Translations under genes and position numbers: made by a program
In this document: piece after piece, positions 1 through 11,677 of the stretch
Position numbering within the stretch: the stretch's first letter is position 1
Layout of the letters: the number at the start of each line of letters is the position of its first letter
Notes under the pieces: generated by a model
The model's database searches: none
Told to the model about the DNA's origin: nothing
What the model saw: only the letters and a program-made list of their open reading frames with translations
From: Labia minor
Taxonomy: Eukaryota > Arthropoda > Insecta > Dermaptera > Spongiphoridae
Assembly: GCA_963082975.1 (NCBI GenBank)
Contig: OY720347.1
Location: 43,723,155 to 43,787,154, forward strand
Direction of reading: 5' to 3'
DNA: 64,000 nt

Positions 1-2195
1 GTTTATTTATATTTTATAAAATATATATATATATATATATATATTGTTTACCTATATATTTATTGCATATTATATTTACTTACATATATTCATGTTAAAT
101 ATACTTATGTTTCTATTCGTAACTATAAAATCACAACATGCAATTCATAAATATATATCTTTACTGAAATTCAATAAAAGGGTAGAATTGCTGTTTTAAA
201 ATCTAGAAGTTAACGCATTTATTTTTATTTTTAGAGAGGGAGAATAATTTTTCATCTAAAATCGTATTATTGTAACATAATATCATTTTTTAAAAATAAT
301 TAATATTTTCTTATTCAAGGACTAATGATGTATATACATTTAAGAAAAATTGAACATTCCAAAAATTAACCTTGGCGTGCCAAACATCCATTTAAAAAAT
401 ATATTAAATTACAACTATTTTGTTTTATAAATGATTAAAGCATTAACCCCGTCTGCTTAATTAGAAATGGATAATGGGATAGAAATGATTTCATCAATAC
501 ATTAAAATGCTGTCGTTTCGATAGATCTTGATAAGATAAAGAAGGCGCCATTTGATAAAGCCCTTTTTGTAGGACGGATAATTTCAGATCTCTCCCTCCC
601 CTTCTTTGATTGAATGCACGCTATCGCTATCAGCTCCAGATTGTGGTTGATTTTTTTTTTCGTTTTTGTGTTCGGGATGATAAACGTTTCTATTCTATCC
701 CCGTGTATTTCTTTTTTATTATTTTTTTTTTTTATTCAATTCGTAATCGTCACATTTTAATTGGATTCGACAGCTGCACTGTCCGCCATGGCACGTGGAT
801 TCATTTTTTGATTGCTACGCGTCGGCTCACTCGCGGATAGATTTCTGCTTTTTTTTATTTTCTTCTCATCAAACCTGTCGCCTGTCGTTCCACTTGATCA
901 CGTGGCGTTTCTTTGTTCTAATTCTAAAATATATTAAAGTTCAATTAGACAGGTTAGACAACTTGCTTCCAGGGTGGCTACAATTATAACGAAACCAATC
1001 ACTTTCATAATTCACTGAAAGATTTACTTATCTTAGTGGAAGTTGACTCTCTAATACCTATTAATTGATTTCTATAATATCCATATTTATTTTTTTAAAT
1101 TTTAATAATATGACAATGAATAATAATAATGAATGACTAAAGAAATAATTAACTAATTTTTTTAGGTCTTTTATTAAAAAAAATCATCTAATCATGTATA
1201 TATACATATATGTAAATATATAAGATTTAGTACAAGATTTATAATGAATTAATCTTAAATAAATAGAAATATTTTAGAAAAAAATTTCAAAAATTTTAAT
1301 TAATTTTCATATATCATAATTGATAATTTTTTTATTTTTGCCTTAATCATTTAGAAGTTACTTAAAAAATTAATTATAATAAAATTAATAAAAAATTAAT
1401 TCATGAATTAATTTATATATAAATATATAATATAATGAAAATTATTTCACTTAAAATTTTTTATTGATTTGCAGTTTATATCAAATGTGTTAAGAAATAA
1501 AATAAATAAGTAATTAAATAAAAAATATAAATAAAAACCGAGTTCAATATTTAAAGCTTACCTCGTGTTTTAACAAATTCATAATTATAATATAAATGCA
1601 GCGATTGGTCTCTGTTCATTGTTAGGCAATCCGGAAGAGACTCTTCTTGATATTTATAGATATCTCGAGTTTAATTTGAAATTAAAAAGCTTATTTTAAT
1701 GAAAAATTTATTAAATGGTCAATTACTGGCACAGTGGCCCACGACTGGTACGTTTATCTTATTACATATTTGTTTATGTATTCCTTAGGTTGCATAACTT
1801 TACGGCGCAGTAAAGATATTTCTTATAACTTATAACTAATCAAATAAAGCACATCTATGACATCAAATAAAGAATATAATATATTATTAAAAAATTTACA
1901 AAATAGGGCATTTAATTTATAGACAATTATTAAATATTTTTATTTGATTATACCCATAAAGTTTATTTTATATTTAGATATAAATATAAAAATTAATTAA
2001 TAGTTAACACATTAAAATTAATTTAATTTTTTTAAAATTATTTATTATTTATTTGTTTATATTTCAAAAAATGAATTATTAACCGAACAAAAATCATTTA
2101 AATGAATCCTCATTTGTTGTGTAATTTTTAGAATAGTAGAAGTATAGTTTTACTGTTTCTGCTTAAATAACTTAATTTTTATTAATTTACTACTC
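1..2195. other. AT-rich intergenic DNA
   Basis: Mostly A/T homopolymer-rich and TA-rich sequence, with a short (TA)n tract at about 25-44. I find no convincing exon. The only departure in composition is the GC-richer patch at about 540-990, listed separately. Confidence 0.7.
520..990. other. GC-richer island in AT-rich DNA, function unknown
   Basis: About 450 bases with many C- and G-containing words (CTCTCCCTCCCC, CGCTATCGCTATCAG, CGCGTCGGCTCACTCGCGG), interrupted by T-runs, inside sequence that is otherwise nearly all A and T. Short open frames overlap on the plus strand, but none shows a recognisable domain, and T-runs give them poly-Phe composition, so I do not call a gene. It could be a conserved regulatory element, an untranslated exon or an old insertion. 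Comparison with a related genome would decide. Confidence 0.35.
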
Positions 2196-3550
2196 TTAAT
2201 TAGGTTGCGTCTATAACCGTCATGGGGTCAGCGGACTCTCGACACTAAGTAATGGGACGATGACGGCTATAGCAGCAAACATTTAAAAACGTAATTGATA
2301 GGTTTAATGACTCAAATAAGCATTTTTTTGTGTTCAACAAAGTATTTTTTGGGGTTTTACACGAAATGTTAGTTCATAATCAAACAAAAATAAATAAATG
2401 ACAAAAAAAATTATTATAATTTTATAATTATTATACATTAGTTTCGATATGCCATGTTTTTTAAGCATGGTGCAGGACACAGTGCAGGTTTTGACATGCA
2501 ATTCTTGCAGCAATACGATGTTTCTAATGCTGGATAATTTTAGCTGGGACTGAAGCAAACACAAACCTAAAAAATTTCTTATTTCAATCGTATCAGTATT
2601 TTTGAAATTTGCCTTCCTACTATGCCTTGTATGTGGCCGTGTTTGATTGCAAAGTTTTATGCCGTAATCATTTGTAGATTTGATAATCATTTCCATTACC
2701 TGATCATCCCATATTTTATCAAAAACCTGAATTGGAGAAACATTTTCGTCTATATCCAAAAGAATCCCAACGGCATCTGCATCAAAAGAAAAGTTTCTTA
2801 TAGGTATTGTATTGGTATGCCATGTTTAATCATTTTCTGGTGCTTCTAGTTCTTCATATTCCTCATCTGTAGTTGATTCATTATCTTCACAACTCGAACT
2901 ATCATATTCAGCACTGTCAGCATCAGATTCAGATGCACTGCTGCTTGACCCCTATCTATTTCCTCAAAAAGCCTCAGCAGCCTAGCTTCTCCCCTTCCCA
3001 ACTGGCTATTTTCTTTAAATATTGAATAAACATTTAAATTTTATTTTATATTATTAATTATTGTATATTATATATATATTTATTATTAACATTATTATTA
3101 TTTATTTATATTTCAAATATTCAAATTATAAAAAAAAAAAAAAATAAACAGTTAATGTTATACTGTTTACTTTTTAACACTAATATATCAAAAAATGCAA
3201 AATTTTCATTTTTTTATTTTCTCATTACATTGTAAATTCAATAATAAACAAATACTTACCAGTATAAACAATAAATATTGTTAAATGTATCAATAACAAC
3301 TATTATATAAATTCAAGAGATCGCGTTACTTTAACAATCTCGTGCATACATATCCAAAAAAATTTTTAAAAAGATTTTTTTCAAAAATGTGCCACTAGGT
3401 TTATACTTTTATGTAGGTAAATGCAAATTTGTGGTGCTATAATCGCAGGGTCTAAAAATGACCGTTTCCTTTTGGACGGCTATAGCCGTCATGTCACATT
3501 GTGAATTTCGCTTTGACGGCTATAGACGCAAGTGTCCGTCAACGTGTTAA
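2196..3550 (-). mobile_element. piggyBac-family element, decayed
   Basis: TTAA occurs at both edges (2196-2199 and 3547-3550), the piggyBac target. Just inside each edge lie inverted copies of TTGCGTCTATARCCGTCA (from 2205 on the plus strand and near 3534 on the minus strand), and a 16-bp palindrome GACGGCTATAGCCGTC lies near 3476. The left copy sits closer to its TTAA than the right, so the left tip may be shortened. The interior encodes a decayed DDE_Tnp_1_7 transposase N-terminus on the minus strand. The element is non-autonomous as it stands. Confidence 0.7.
2430..2965 (-). pseudogene. piggyBac transposase N-terminal remnant
   Basis: On the minus strand the reading begins with a Ser/Asp/Glu-rich acidic stretch (about 2965-2840), as is usual at piggyBac N-termini. 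After an in-frame stop (near 2827) it continues through a block with the family pattern: an FDKIWDDQVMEMI-like start, a conserved TRPHTRHSR region, then IEIRNFLGLCLLQSQLKL, matching the first helices of DDE_Tnp_1_7 (about 2760-2510). The three catalytic Asp regions are absent: the frame runs from the SLRNI-type region almost directly into unrelated AT-rich sequence. Family assignment is from memory of the family pattern; the stop and the missing core are seen directly. Confidence 0.65.
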
Positions 3551-5285
3551 GAAGTAGTTGCTCGGTTTTTTATGTTCATGTTTTATTGACCGCGTAAGTT
3601 CAATTAAAGAAATGAAAACCTAATCATTATTTTAAATTTTAATAAAATAATTTTTCAGTGAAATATAGTTTATGTTCTTTATTTAAACCTTTAATATTAA
3701 TAATCTTTTTATAATTAATTAAATAGTTGGTTTAATTTGATCAAAAGTATATATGATTGATTAGTCTATGAATGAATATATTTATATTCATTCTTTATGG
3801 GTAGAAGTCAAAGTAGAAAATTATTGTTATAAATTCCATCATTCATGCCATTTATATAAAAACATGAACAAAAAAAACTTCACAACTAAAAGCGTCCGTG
3901 AATAAAATCATTTCGTAAATCAGATATTGGGATTTGAATTAAAGGGGTGGTCTTTACTACACTACTCTATAGAAAATTATGATTTTTCATAAGAAATTTA
4001 TTACATATTCGTTTTATTCTTATTTCACTAGTTGTGATATGTAAATTACTTTTATTTATGATACTTATTCTCTTCACCCTTAAGAAGAAAAGTTTTTTTT
4101 TTCAAATAACAAATTACATTTGTTCATAATATAGATTTTAAGGAATGACTTAGAAGATGAGCGATTAACACGCAGTAGCAGTGCCTTTTATTTAAAGATA
4201 ATAAATGTAAATAACAGACATCTTCTTTAATTAAATAAAAATAACAATATCAATATCAGATTTCATTTATTATATTTTTTAATTTTTAAAATATATTAAA
4301 TTATATCTATCTATCTCTGTGGCTCTACGGAACTCGAAAGTTCTTGTCCGCAGCAACCACAACTCTCCAGTCCCTATCCTCTCCCATCTCTCTCACGTCC
4401 TTTTCCACAAGTTTCTGACGATTCACCCATCTTACTCTTCCTTTACTACCCTCAAGATAAATTTGAATCATAAGTACTAGTTTTTTTTGGAATTCCAATT
4501 AAGATCAAGATTTGAAAAAGTTTTTCCCGATCTATTGAGTCATATTAAATTATAATGAAACAATATCCAACTTTCCAAAAATTTCAATTTTCGTCTATTA
4601 TCAAAATTTATGTTTAATAATTAAATTATATTTTTTTAATTTTGGATTCGACAAATCTCTCATTCATTATATTTTCCTTTCTATCAAAATATTTTTAAAA
4701 ATTTCCAAATTATATACAAAATAGCGAAACATTTTCTGTTAATTAACTACCATATCTTCAATGAATTCATTCCTAAAGAAAAGATCGATAGAAATTCTAT
4801 CCACATGTTATTAAACTAAACATATTTTAGATTAGATCAAATAAAAATTAATCCGAAATTGAGAAACACGAAAGAACGAATTTAAACCCTAATGAGTAAA
4901 TATTTATACAGTTTTTATTTTGATAAATTATCAAGATGACGATAAAGATTAATTTTCATATTCCAAATAAAAAATGTTATAAAAACATGAAAGAAAAATA
5001 TCAAAATTTTTGAAAGTATTATAATCTATATCTTTATTCACAAAACACATATTTTTATAATATTCAAATTTAATTTTATAACGATATATTTGTATTTTAA
5101 TTTTAATAATTCATTTAAAATATTGATAAGTACAGACTTTGTAAAAAAAATTAATTAAATATTAAACACTATAATTATTAGTTATAGATTTTTATAAAAA
5201 TAACATATTGTTTTAGATTATATATAATTTAAAATTACTAAATGAATATATTCAAAACTATATCTTAATTAAATCTTAAAAAAAA
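3551..5285. other. AT-rich intergenic DNA
   Basis: Low-complexity A/T sequence between the piggyBac relic and the next repeat. The only recognisable content is a decayed LINE 3' end at about 4316-4446. No exon is seen. Confidence 0.7.
4316..4446 (-). mobile_element. LINE 3' end, C-terminal tail
   Basis: Read on the minus strand this gives a short frame with the same ending as the other LINE copies in the window (VREMGEDRDW...AADKNFRVP, stop), followed by a tandem TAGATAGATA tail on the minus strand. The order 'DVREMG...WR.V..A..NFR' recurs at about 12.8 and 19.7 kb, which identifies the family. Only the last ~40 codons are left. Confidence 0.6.
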
Positions 5286-6275
5286 CTGGAGTGTCTCCAT
5301 TCGACTATCTCGCAAATTTGAATTTGATTAATTTACATATATTATATTTAAATTAAATTTAATTAAATAAATTATAAATTAAAATTAATAAATAATATTT
5401 ATTAATCCAACGCGTGTTTTACTTTTTGTTAATGTCACCACGTCACGTACTGGCGCGTGATTGCCATTCAACGTGTTGAAAAATTAATTCCAGTACTTTC
5501 AGCGATTCAATCAAGCTGAAATTCTATATATAGCAGTTTTATTCAAATTTTATACATGTGAAAAACTATCAAACATATATCTTTATTATTACGATCACTT
5601 TAGAGGAAAAAAAATTAAAACGTTATAGGTAATGACCCTCTTTCGGTTGAGGTAGCTCAAAAGTTGATAGAAAACTACGAATTTTGTAAAATGCCCATGT
5701 ACCAAATTTCATAATTCTAGCTCAAACCGTTTTTGAGTAATCTTGTCTACACACACACATACACACATTTTTCTCAACCTTAGTGAAAATGATTCAGGAA
5801 CCTTCAAAACGTATAAAAACATCAAAATCTCAACATCGAAAATTTTCGTGATCGCAATAATATCTCTGGCGATAGTAAAAATGAAGAATGTAAGTTTGGA
5901 TATCAGAGGAAAAAAATGAAAACGTCGTAGGTAATGACTTTCTTCCGAAAGAGCTAAATTTCTCAAAAATTAATAAAAAAGTGAAAATGATTCAGGAACC
6001 TTCAAAACGTATAAAAACATCAAAATCTCAACATCGAAAATTTTCGTGATCGCAATACTATCTCTGGCGATAGTAAAAATGAAGAATGTAAGTTTGGATA
6101 TCAGAGGAAAAAAATGAAAACGTCGTAGGTAATGACTTTCTTCCGAAAGAGCTAAATTTCTCAAAAATTAATAAAAAACTACGAATTTTGAATAATGCCC
6201 AAATTACCAAATTTTATTATTTTAGCTCAACCGTTTTTGCGCAATCTTGTCTATATACACTCTGGCGAGATATTA
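5286..6275 (-). mobile_element. Repeat family 2 (GCGAGATAGT subterminal repeats), with internal tandem duplication
   Basis: A nearly complete copy in minus orientation. On the minus strand it opens in a T-run with the ACTATC... end, has a (CA)n-type microsatellite at about 5750-5766, and closes with GCGAGATAGT plus a short hairpin (TGGAG/CTCCA, 5286-5298 on the plus strand) next to a T-run. One part is tandemly repeated with a 198-bp period (GTGAAAATGATTCAGG at 5783 and 5981), and the two units differ at very few bases. The short frames that track the duplication on the minus strand are by-products of the repeat, not genes. Confidence 0.7.
5783..6178. repeat. 198-bp tandem duplication
   Basis: Two head-to-tail copies of 198 bp (5783-5980 and 5981-6178) inside the family-2 repeat. 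They are almost identical, so the duplication is younger than the element around it. Confidence 0.8.
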
Positions 6276-8675
6276 AAAATTACCATTTTCTATTTAGAGC
6301 ATAAACATCATAGATAATGAAATTTTTCAATGAAAAAATGTATTTAATTTATTTTTTATAGTCAACAATAAATCAATGATTTATATTTTTAGAAAAAAAA
6401 AACATATGAATACTCCACATATTAGATATTTAATATTTTTGAATTAAAAAAAAATATTAGATATTTATAGCAATTTTAATGCATCCTTCCAACCCTTTTC
6501 GGCTCCTTGTGAAATAGATAATGAGAACTAAATTTAACGTAGTATAAGCATTTGGCCGATCAATCTCCACCTTTGATCCATTTTGATGAGGAGAGTTGGG
6601 AGTAAGACGACCGCCCTGGCGCCAGCGAGTCGGTTCTGCCTCTCCATCCAATTGAAAGCAACTCAGCTAATAGGGCAGAGCGGATGCAACGCCTGGAAAG
6701 GACTATTAGGTCACCTTCTTCGGCACGTTTCTTATTTTTCTTTAAACCATTCAAATAATTTTATTGTTCTTTCGGATAAAAGTGGTATACCGCAAACGAT
6801 CATCCCAATAATACTGCAATCGGTGATATCTTTTTCAATTTTTTTTATTCTGTGTAACTGATTAACTCTTCGTCTTCTTTGAATTTTATTTTTTTAAAGA
6901 ATACCCTATATACCTAGTTATATATATATATATATATATTTCAAAGAGCCAGATACAAATTGATACTGAAATATTACTTCAAAAAATTTAAGATAGAAAA
7001 TCTAAAAAATATTTATTTGAAAATTATTTAATATATTTAAAAATTGCTCCCTTCCTCCTCAAGGGACTTAGAATATAAAATGTAAAAAATTTAAGTTAAC
7101 AAAATAATTTTATAACTGTGCTACTCAAAAATCAAAACGATTAACTCCATATATAAACAAACCTAGAAAATGAAGCCCAAAGTTCACAGCTTGTAGGAAA
7201 TTCAGGTTTATTGATTACAGAAATTGCATTGCAATATTAAGATTATCAAGTTCATTATTTACTTCATATGTTACAGATTTTAAAAATTAACAAAATTTTA
7301 AAAATTGGAGTTGATCGGTTTGGATTCTGAGTGGCACAACTTATAATGGATTTGGAACATTTATTAGGGCAACCAGCAGAAAAATAGAAGGATTAGAAAT
7401 GAAATTATTTTTGAATTAATGTGTTGACTTTTCGGACCCCTATCAGGACCTTTTCCAAGACTTTGGATAAATTATTTTTTCATCAAGAGTACGATAATAA
7501 ATTATAAATATATAATATATAAGTGACCCGTATATTAGATCTTTCTCATTCTCATAAATATTTAATGACTAAACTTATGAACTTAACACTTTGGATAAAG
7601 AATATTAACTATTTTTATAAAAAACTAAATTAAGCATTTGTACAAATATTATCTTTTACAAGGATCTATATTTTAGGATTTAATAACAGAAATCTAATAC
7701 CAATGCCAAATTTTTCATTATTAAAATATGGTTTTTGATGGAGACTATTGCTGCTAGTTCAGAGTTGCGTTTTTTGTTATCTTTAATACTTACCTAATTT
7801 GGATATAAGCTTCTGTCAAGTGACCATACCAAGTTTATATATCTATTTATTTATTAATAAATTCTTATATGAATATGTTTACTTAAATAAAGGAGTGTGA
7901 CGCTCATATCCTGAGGCGATTATACGCCTTGTCTCTAATATAATAATAATAATAAAATATTTATATTATAAATAATTTAAATTATATTATATTTATAATT
8001 ATTTTCCTTTATTTAGAGTGGTTCAATATGATTTATAGAGATGCAAAAATATTCATATTTTGATGATCTTCAAAAAATTTATTTAAATGAAAGAGTTTAA
8101 GGAAATCACAAAATATTTTAAAATCACAAGAGGAAACCAGTACTATTTTAGCAAGTAATAAAGTAAATTTGTTAGTAAATTTTCTTAATTAATTGTAATT
8201 TGATAAGTTTTATTTTTAATTAATCCAATTATGTTTTATTTTTATATATTTAATGGACATGTATTATTTAACTCTTTTATTTGAAATTGAAACTGTTCAT
8301 CTGTGTAATTTCCAAATACAATTATTAAATCTTGACCACAATGTTTATTTATACAGATCCGCTTAGAAACATACATGAGATAAAAAGCCCATTCAAAGCA
8401 AGTTGTTGGATTCGTTTCATGTCAACTGGCATTGTGTGCTAAAATCTCAGGCAATTTATGAAAACTATGCTGACTTGAATTTTTTCCCCTTTTGCTTTAC
8501 TGCGCCGTTACTTCAATCTGCTCTTATCTGAAATTGAAAAAAAGCGGTTTTCTTTATAGATCTCGGATCTATTTCTAAAATATTCTGCACTTTATTAATA
8601 GAGAAGAATTGATTGCTAAGTTAAAAGTTTCAAGTCCAGTTGGAGAATTTATTTTACAATAGCTCAACGTTTGCA

Positions 8676-8677
<2 letters not shown>

Positions 8678-8724
<47 letters not shown>
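8678..8724. repeat. (TA)n microsatellite
   Basis: Uninterrupted alternating T and A over about 47 bases, the longest such tract in the window. Confidence 0.9.
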
Positions 8725-8725
<1 letters not shown>

Positions 8726-8924
8726 CAACTTCTTTTCACTTTCTGGTACATAAATTTTTATTTGCAGTCGCGACTAATGTTAATAAAGAGTCTTTTTTTC
8801 TATGACGAGCCTAGAAAAAAAAATTCAAAGTTCGTTTTCCAAAAGCGATTGTGTTTCTATACATCAAATTTACATCTCGATAAATAACTGCATAACATAA
8901 GCCCAATTATCAGGCTTAATTAAA

Positions 8925-9180
8925 TGTTCGCCTGCTACGCCTGTCACAATTGCATCGTTTATTATTGGATTCAATTAATTAATTAATTTCAAAGGAATGA
9001 TCGCATTCCGGCACGTTGACTGCTGTTGATCCGGTTTATAGCACCGGCTCATGGATTCCATTAAGGGGAATATCCGATCACTTGCATTCGCTTTTCGATA
9101 CAGTCCCTCTGTCCCTACAAGGGAAAACAATCTCTCAATCGAAGTCGGAGATAGGATGCTTTAGATAAAACATCCTGGAT
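8925..9180. other. GC-richer island with homeodomain-type core sites
   Basis: Mixed-composition sequence in an A/T background, with repeated ATTA/TAAT cores (about 8970-8985) next to G/C-containing blocks such as GCATTCCGGCACGTTGAC. No reading frame of interest. The look is that of a conserved non-coding element, but this is only inference from composition. Confidence 0.3.
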
Positions 9181-9427
9181 GTTTTTTTTAATCAATTCAT
9201 TTAAATACACCTCGTGATTAAATTTCATGATAATCCTTTTTTATATGATAATTTTTTACTTTTCATACGTTTTTATAAAAAGCTTTTTAATAAACGAATA
9301 AAGTACATAAGTGTACATATATTTTTTTTTGATTCTTAATAATTATCATAAAAAATATTTTATTTTTATTATAAAAATGTTTAAAAGAATAAATCTTATC
9401 TTAATATACTAGCAAAAATTGTATATA

Positions 9428-10004
9428 CGAGGGTGGGGTGAAAAGTTTCCGGCCTGATCAAGAAAAACTATGTTTTAATAAAATTTTTTTTTTCTTTATT
9501 TTTCAATATAATCTCCATCAACACTGATACATTTCTCATAACGGTGTTCTAATTTAGTTATGCCAGTTTTTAACGTAGATTCGTCAAGCTCCTCAAAATA
9601 CTGATTTACAGCTTGTATTAACTGTTCTTTATTTTCAGGAGTGTAGTGGTGGACCCAAGTCACATCAACAATTATGAATCGACGCGAGGCTCGTCAGAGG
9701 TGCTCACATGATCCATTTTAAATTCAAAAACCCACTGCTTAATAGTTGAATTTGATGGGAAGGAGTCTCCTAGTGTTGAATCCATCTTTTTTTTTGTTTT
9801 GGTGTAAAAACTTTCAAATAGAAGTATTTGATCACAGCACGTTTTTCCAATTTTTCCATTTTCACGAAACGCAAACTAACGTAGCGATTGGGCTGAAACT
9901 GTACACACAAACTCGGTAGGAATGATAATGTAGGACGCCACTCCAAAAGTAGACCTAATGGGGCCATTTCTTGGTCAGGCCGGAAACTTTTCACCCCACC
10001 TTTG
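9428..10004 (-). mobile_element. mariner-family element, internally deleted (577 bp)
   Basis: Flanked by TA on both sides (9426-9427, 10005-10006). The first and last ~35 bases are inverted repeats differing at about three positions (common core GGTGGGGTGAAAAGTTTCC). On the minus strand it encodes both ends of a mariner transposase but not the middle, so it is a non-autonomous deletion derivative. Confidence 0.85.
9486..9859 (-). pseudogene. mariner transposase, ends only
   Basis: Starting at the ATG at 9859 on the minus strand, the product begins MEKLEKRAVIKYFYLK, the usual first helix of mariner transposases (helix-turn-helix DNA-binding domain). It runs into stops after about 29 codons. 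Further on, the minus strand resumes with a stretch ending LEHRYEKCISVDGDYIEK, matching the typical mariner C-terminus (…KLxxRWxKCIxxxGDYVEK). The catalytic D,D34D core that should lie between is missing apart from a possible trace near 9680. Non-functional. Confidence 0.8.
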
Positions 10005-10019
10005 TATATATTTGTATTT

Positions 10020-10625
10020 GGGGTATATTAAACTGCTCTAAGGATTTTTTTGAAATTCATACGATAGATAATTTTTAGAAAGAAAAATCGATCTATATTG
10101 GTTTCAACCTCAGGAAAAATCATCTTCATTAGTTTTTTCTTAATTTAAATTTATATGACTTCAGCAACTACATCATCCAGGGCTTCCTTATATATAAAAT
10201 ATATTATAAATAAAATAAAATCAAAAATATTTATGTTATAACCATATCTGTTTTTTATTGCATTAATACATACATTAAATTATTTGAAATTGTTTCATAA
10301 CGTTTATTAGTTTTTTCTTTATTTAAAATAGGAAATTTAAATGACGTCATCAACTACGTCAGACAGCGCTTCCTCAAATACAAAATATATTATATTAAAT
10401 CAAATTACGAAATATAAATTATCTTATATCAACAGACCATACTTTTCTGTCTTTCAGAAAGCATTAGTACATACGTTTAAGGTGTATATGTTTTATTACT
10501 ATTTTATGTTCTTTTAAATTATTTGAACGGTGACTCGGTGAACCAGTTATTAATATTCTAGCCAAACCCAATAATAAGAAATAATTTTTTTTAATGAACG
10601 AGGGGCGTCTCGGTGAACCAGGTAC
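10020..10625. mobile_element. Repeat fragments with CTCGGTGAACC-type ends
   Basis: Two successive segments share the block 'ATCTTCATTAGTTTTTTCTT...ATGACGTCA...' with the family-1 repeats (10130-10440) but end differently, with CTCGGTGAACCAG near 10550 and again near 10610. The same ending occurs at 44265-44287. I interpret them as truncated members of a rolling-circle-type family; the exact borders are not determinable. Confidence 0.45.
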
Positions 10626-11155
10626 TATAATATATTATGAAAACAGAAATTTGATCTAATTTTATGTCTCATTTAGAATTATATATATATATATTATAGT
10701 AATATTTTTTTAATAAAATATAATATAATAATTTCCATCTTTCTACTATCAAAATAATATTTCGGATTGTCGAAATGTTCCTTATCTCATTTATCATATA
10801 AATAATTCATTTAAAAATTTAGTATAATTGTTTATATTTATATAAATATGAATTGGTGTTTTATAGAAAAATTCTCTTATATATTTAAGAAATCTGATTG
10901 ATTGTTTATTTTTATATTACTTAAATAAATTAATATATTTCTATAACATATTAAATATTGATTTATAAAAATAAATTATTTTCTAAATTTTGTAAAATAT
11001 TATTGTAAATTATTTTTTATACAAGTTCTATGTATAAACTACAATTAATTTTTAGGTCTTGATTTCTATAATTTATTAAACTAAATAATTTCATAAATAC
11101 TATTTTACTTATAGGTATTTTTAAATATTAAGTTTATAAAAAATAATAATAATAG

Positions 11156-11194
<39 letters not shown>

Positions 11195-11584
11195 TACAAA
11201 TGCAATTGTTTTATTCTTTACTTTCTCATTTTATTAGTCAACCACAATATATTATTCTAATAAAAAGAGAGACATTCATAATAATTGAATATTATTTGAT
11301 GTGATCATTTTTTAATATTTTAAAAGAAAAAAAATAACTAGGAACATGAGCTCTATTAGTTTTAAATCTCTTTAACAATAAGTTTAATAACATTTTATTA
11401 ATTTATTACTTGTGGTATAAATTGTGTTTCATTTAAATTTACACATTCATTAAAGCACAATAGAATCTTTATATATAATCTTTGTATCTTTGAATTGGAT
11501 CTGTAATACATAAAACATTACTCTTTCAATAAGTTATATTTAATTGTATATTTGTAAACTTATATCCAAACTTACATTCTTCAT
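10626..11584. other. AT-rich intergenic DNA
   Basis: Nearly pure A/T sequence with a (TA)n tract at about 11159-11186. No gene or recognisable element. Confidence 0.7.
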
Positions 11585-11677
11585 ATTTACTATCTCGCCA
11601 TAAAATTCGTAGTTTTCTATCAACTTTTGAGCTACCTCAACCGAAAGAGGGTCATTACCTATAACGTTTTAATTTTT
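11585..11677 (+). mobile_element. Family-2 repeat, 5' part, interrupted
   Basis: Begins with the TACTATCTCGCC end in plus orientation and continues through the 'GTAGTTTTCTATCAACTTTTGAG' block to a T-run, where a family-1 element (11678-12330) begins. The rest of the family-2 element does not follow in the same orientation, so the locus was rearranged after or during insertion. Confidence 0.65.

Larger units (their letters stand above)
6276..9427. other. AT-rich intergenic DNA with two GC-richer patches
   Basis: Contains (TA)n tracts near 6918-6939 and 8678-8724. A GC-richer patch at about 6480-6740 has several overlapping short open frames on both strands but no recognisable domain. A second patch lies at about 8390-9180; its core (8930-9130) carries ATTAATTAATTAAT, a cluster of homeodomain-type core sites. 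I see no gene. Confidence 0.6.

Noticed and set aside
5709-6164. Two minus-strand frames with nearly the same 60-residue N-terminus
   Set aside because: They are the two units of a 198-bp tandem duplication inside the family-2 repeat. The translated sequence follows repeat blocks found elsewhere without frame conservation.
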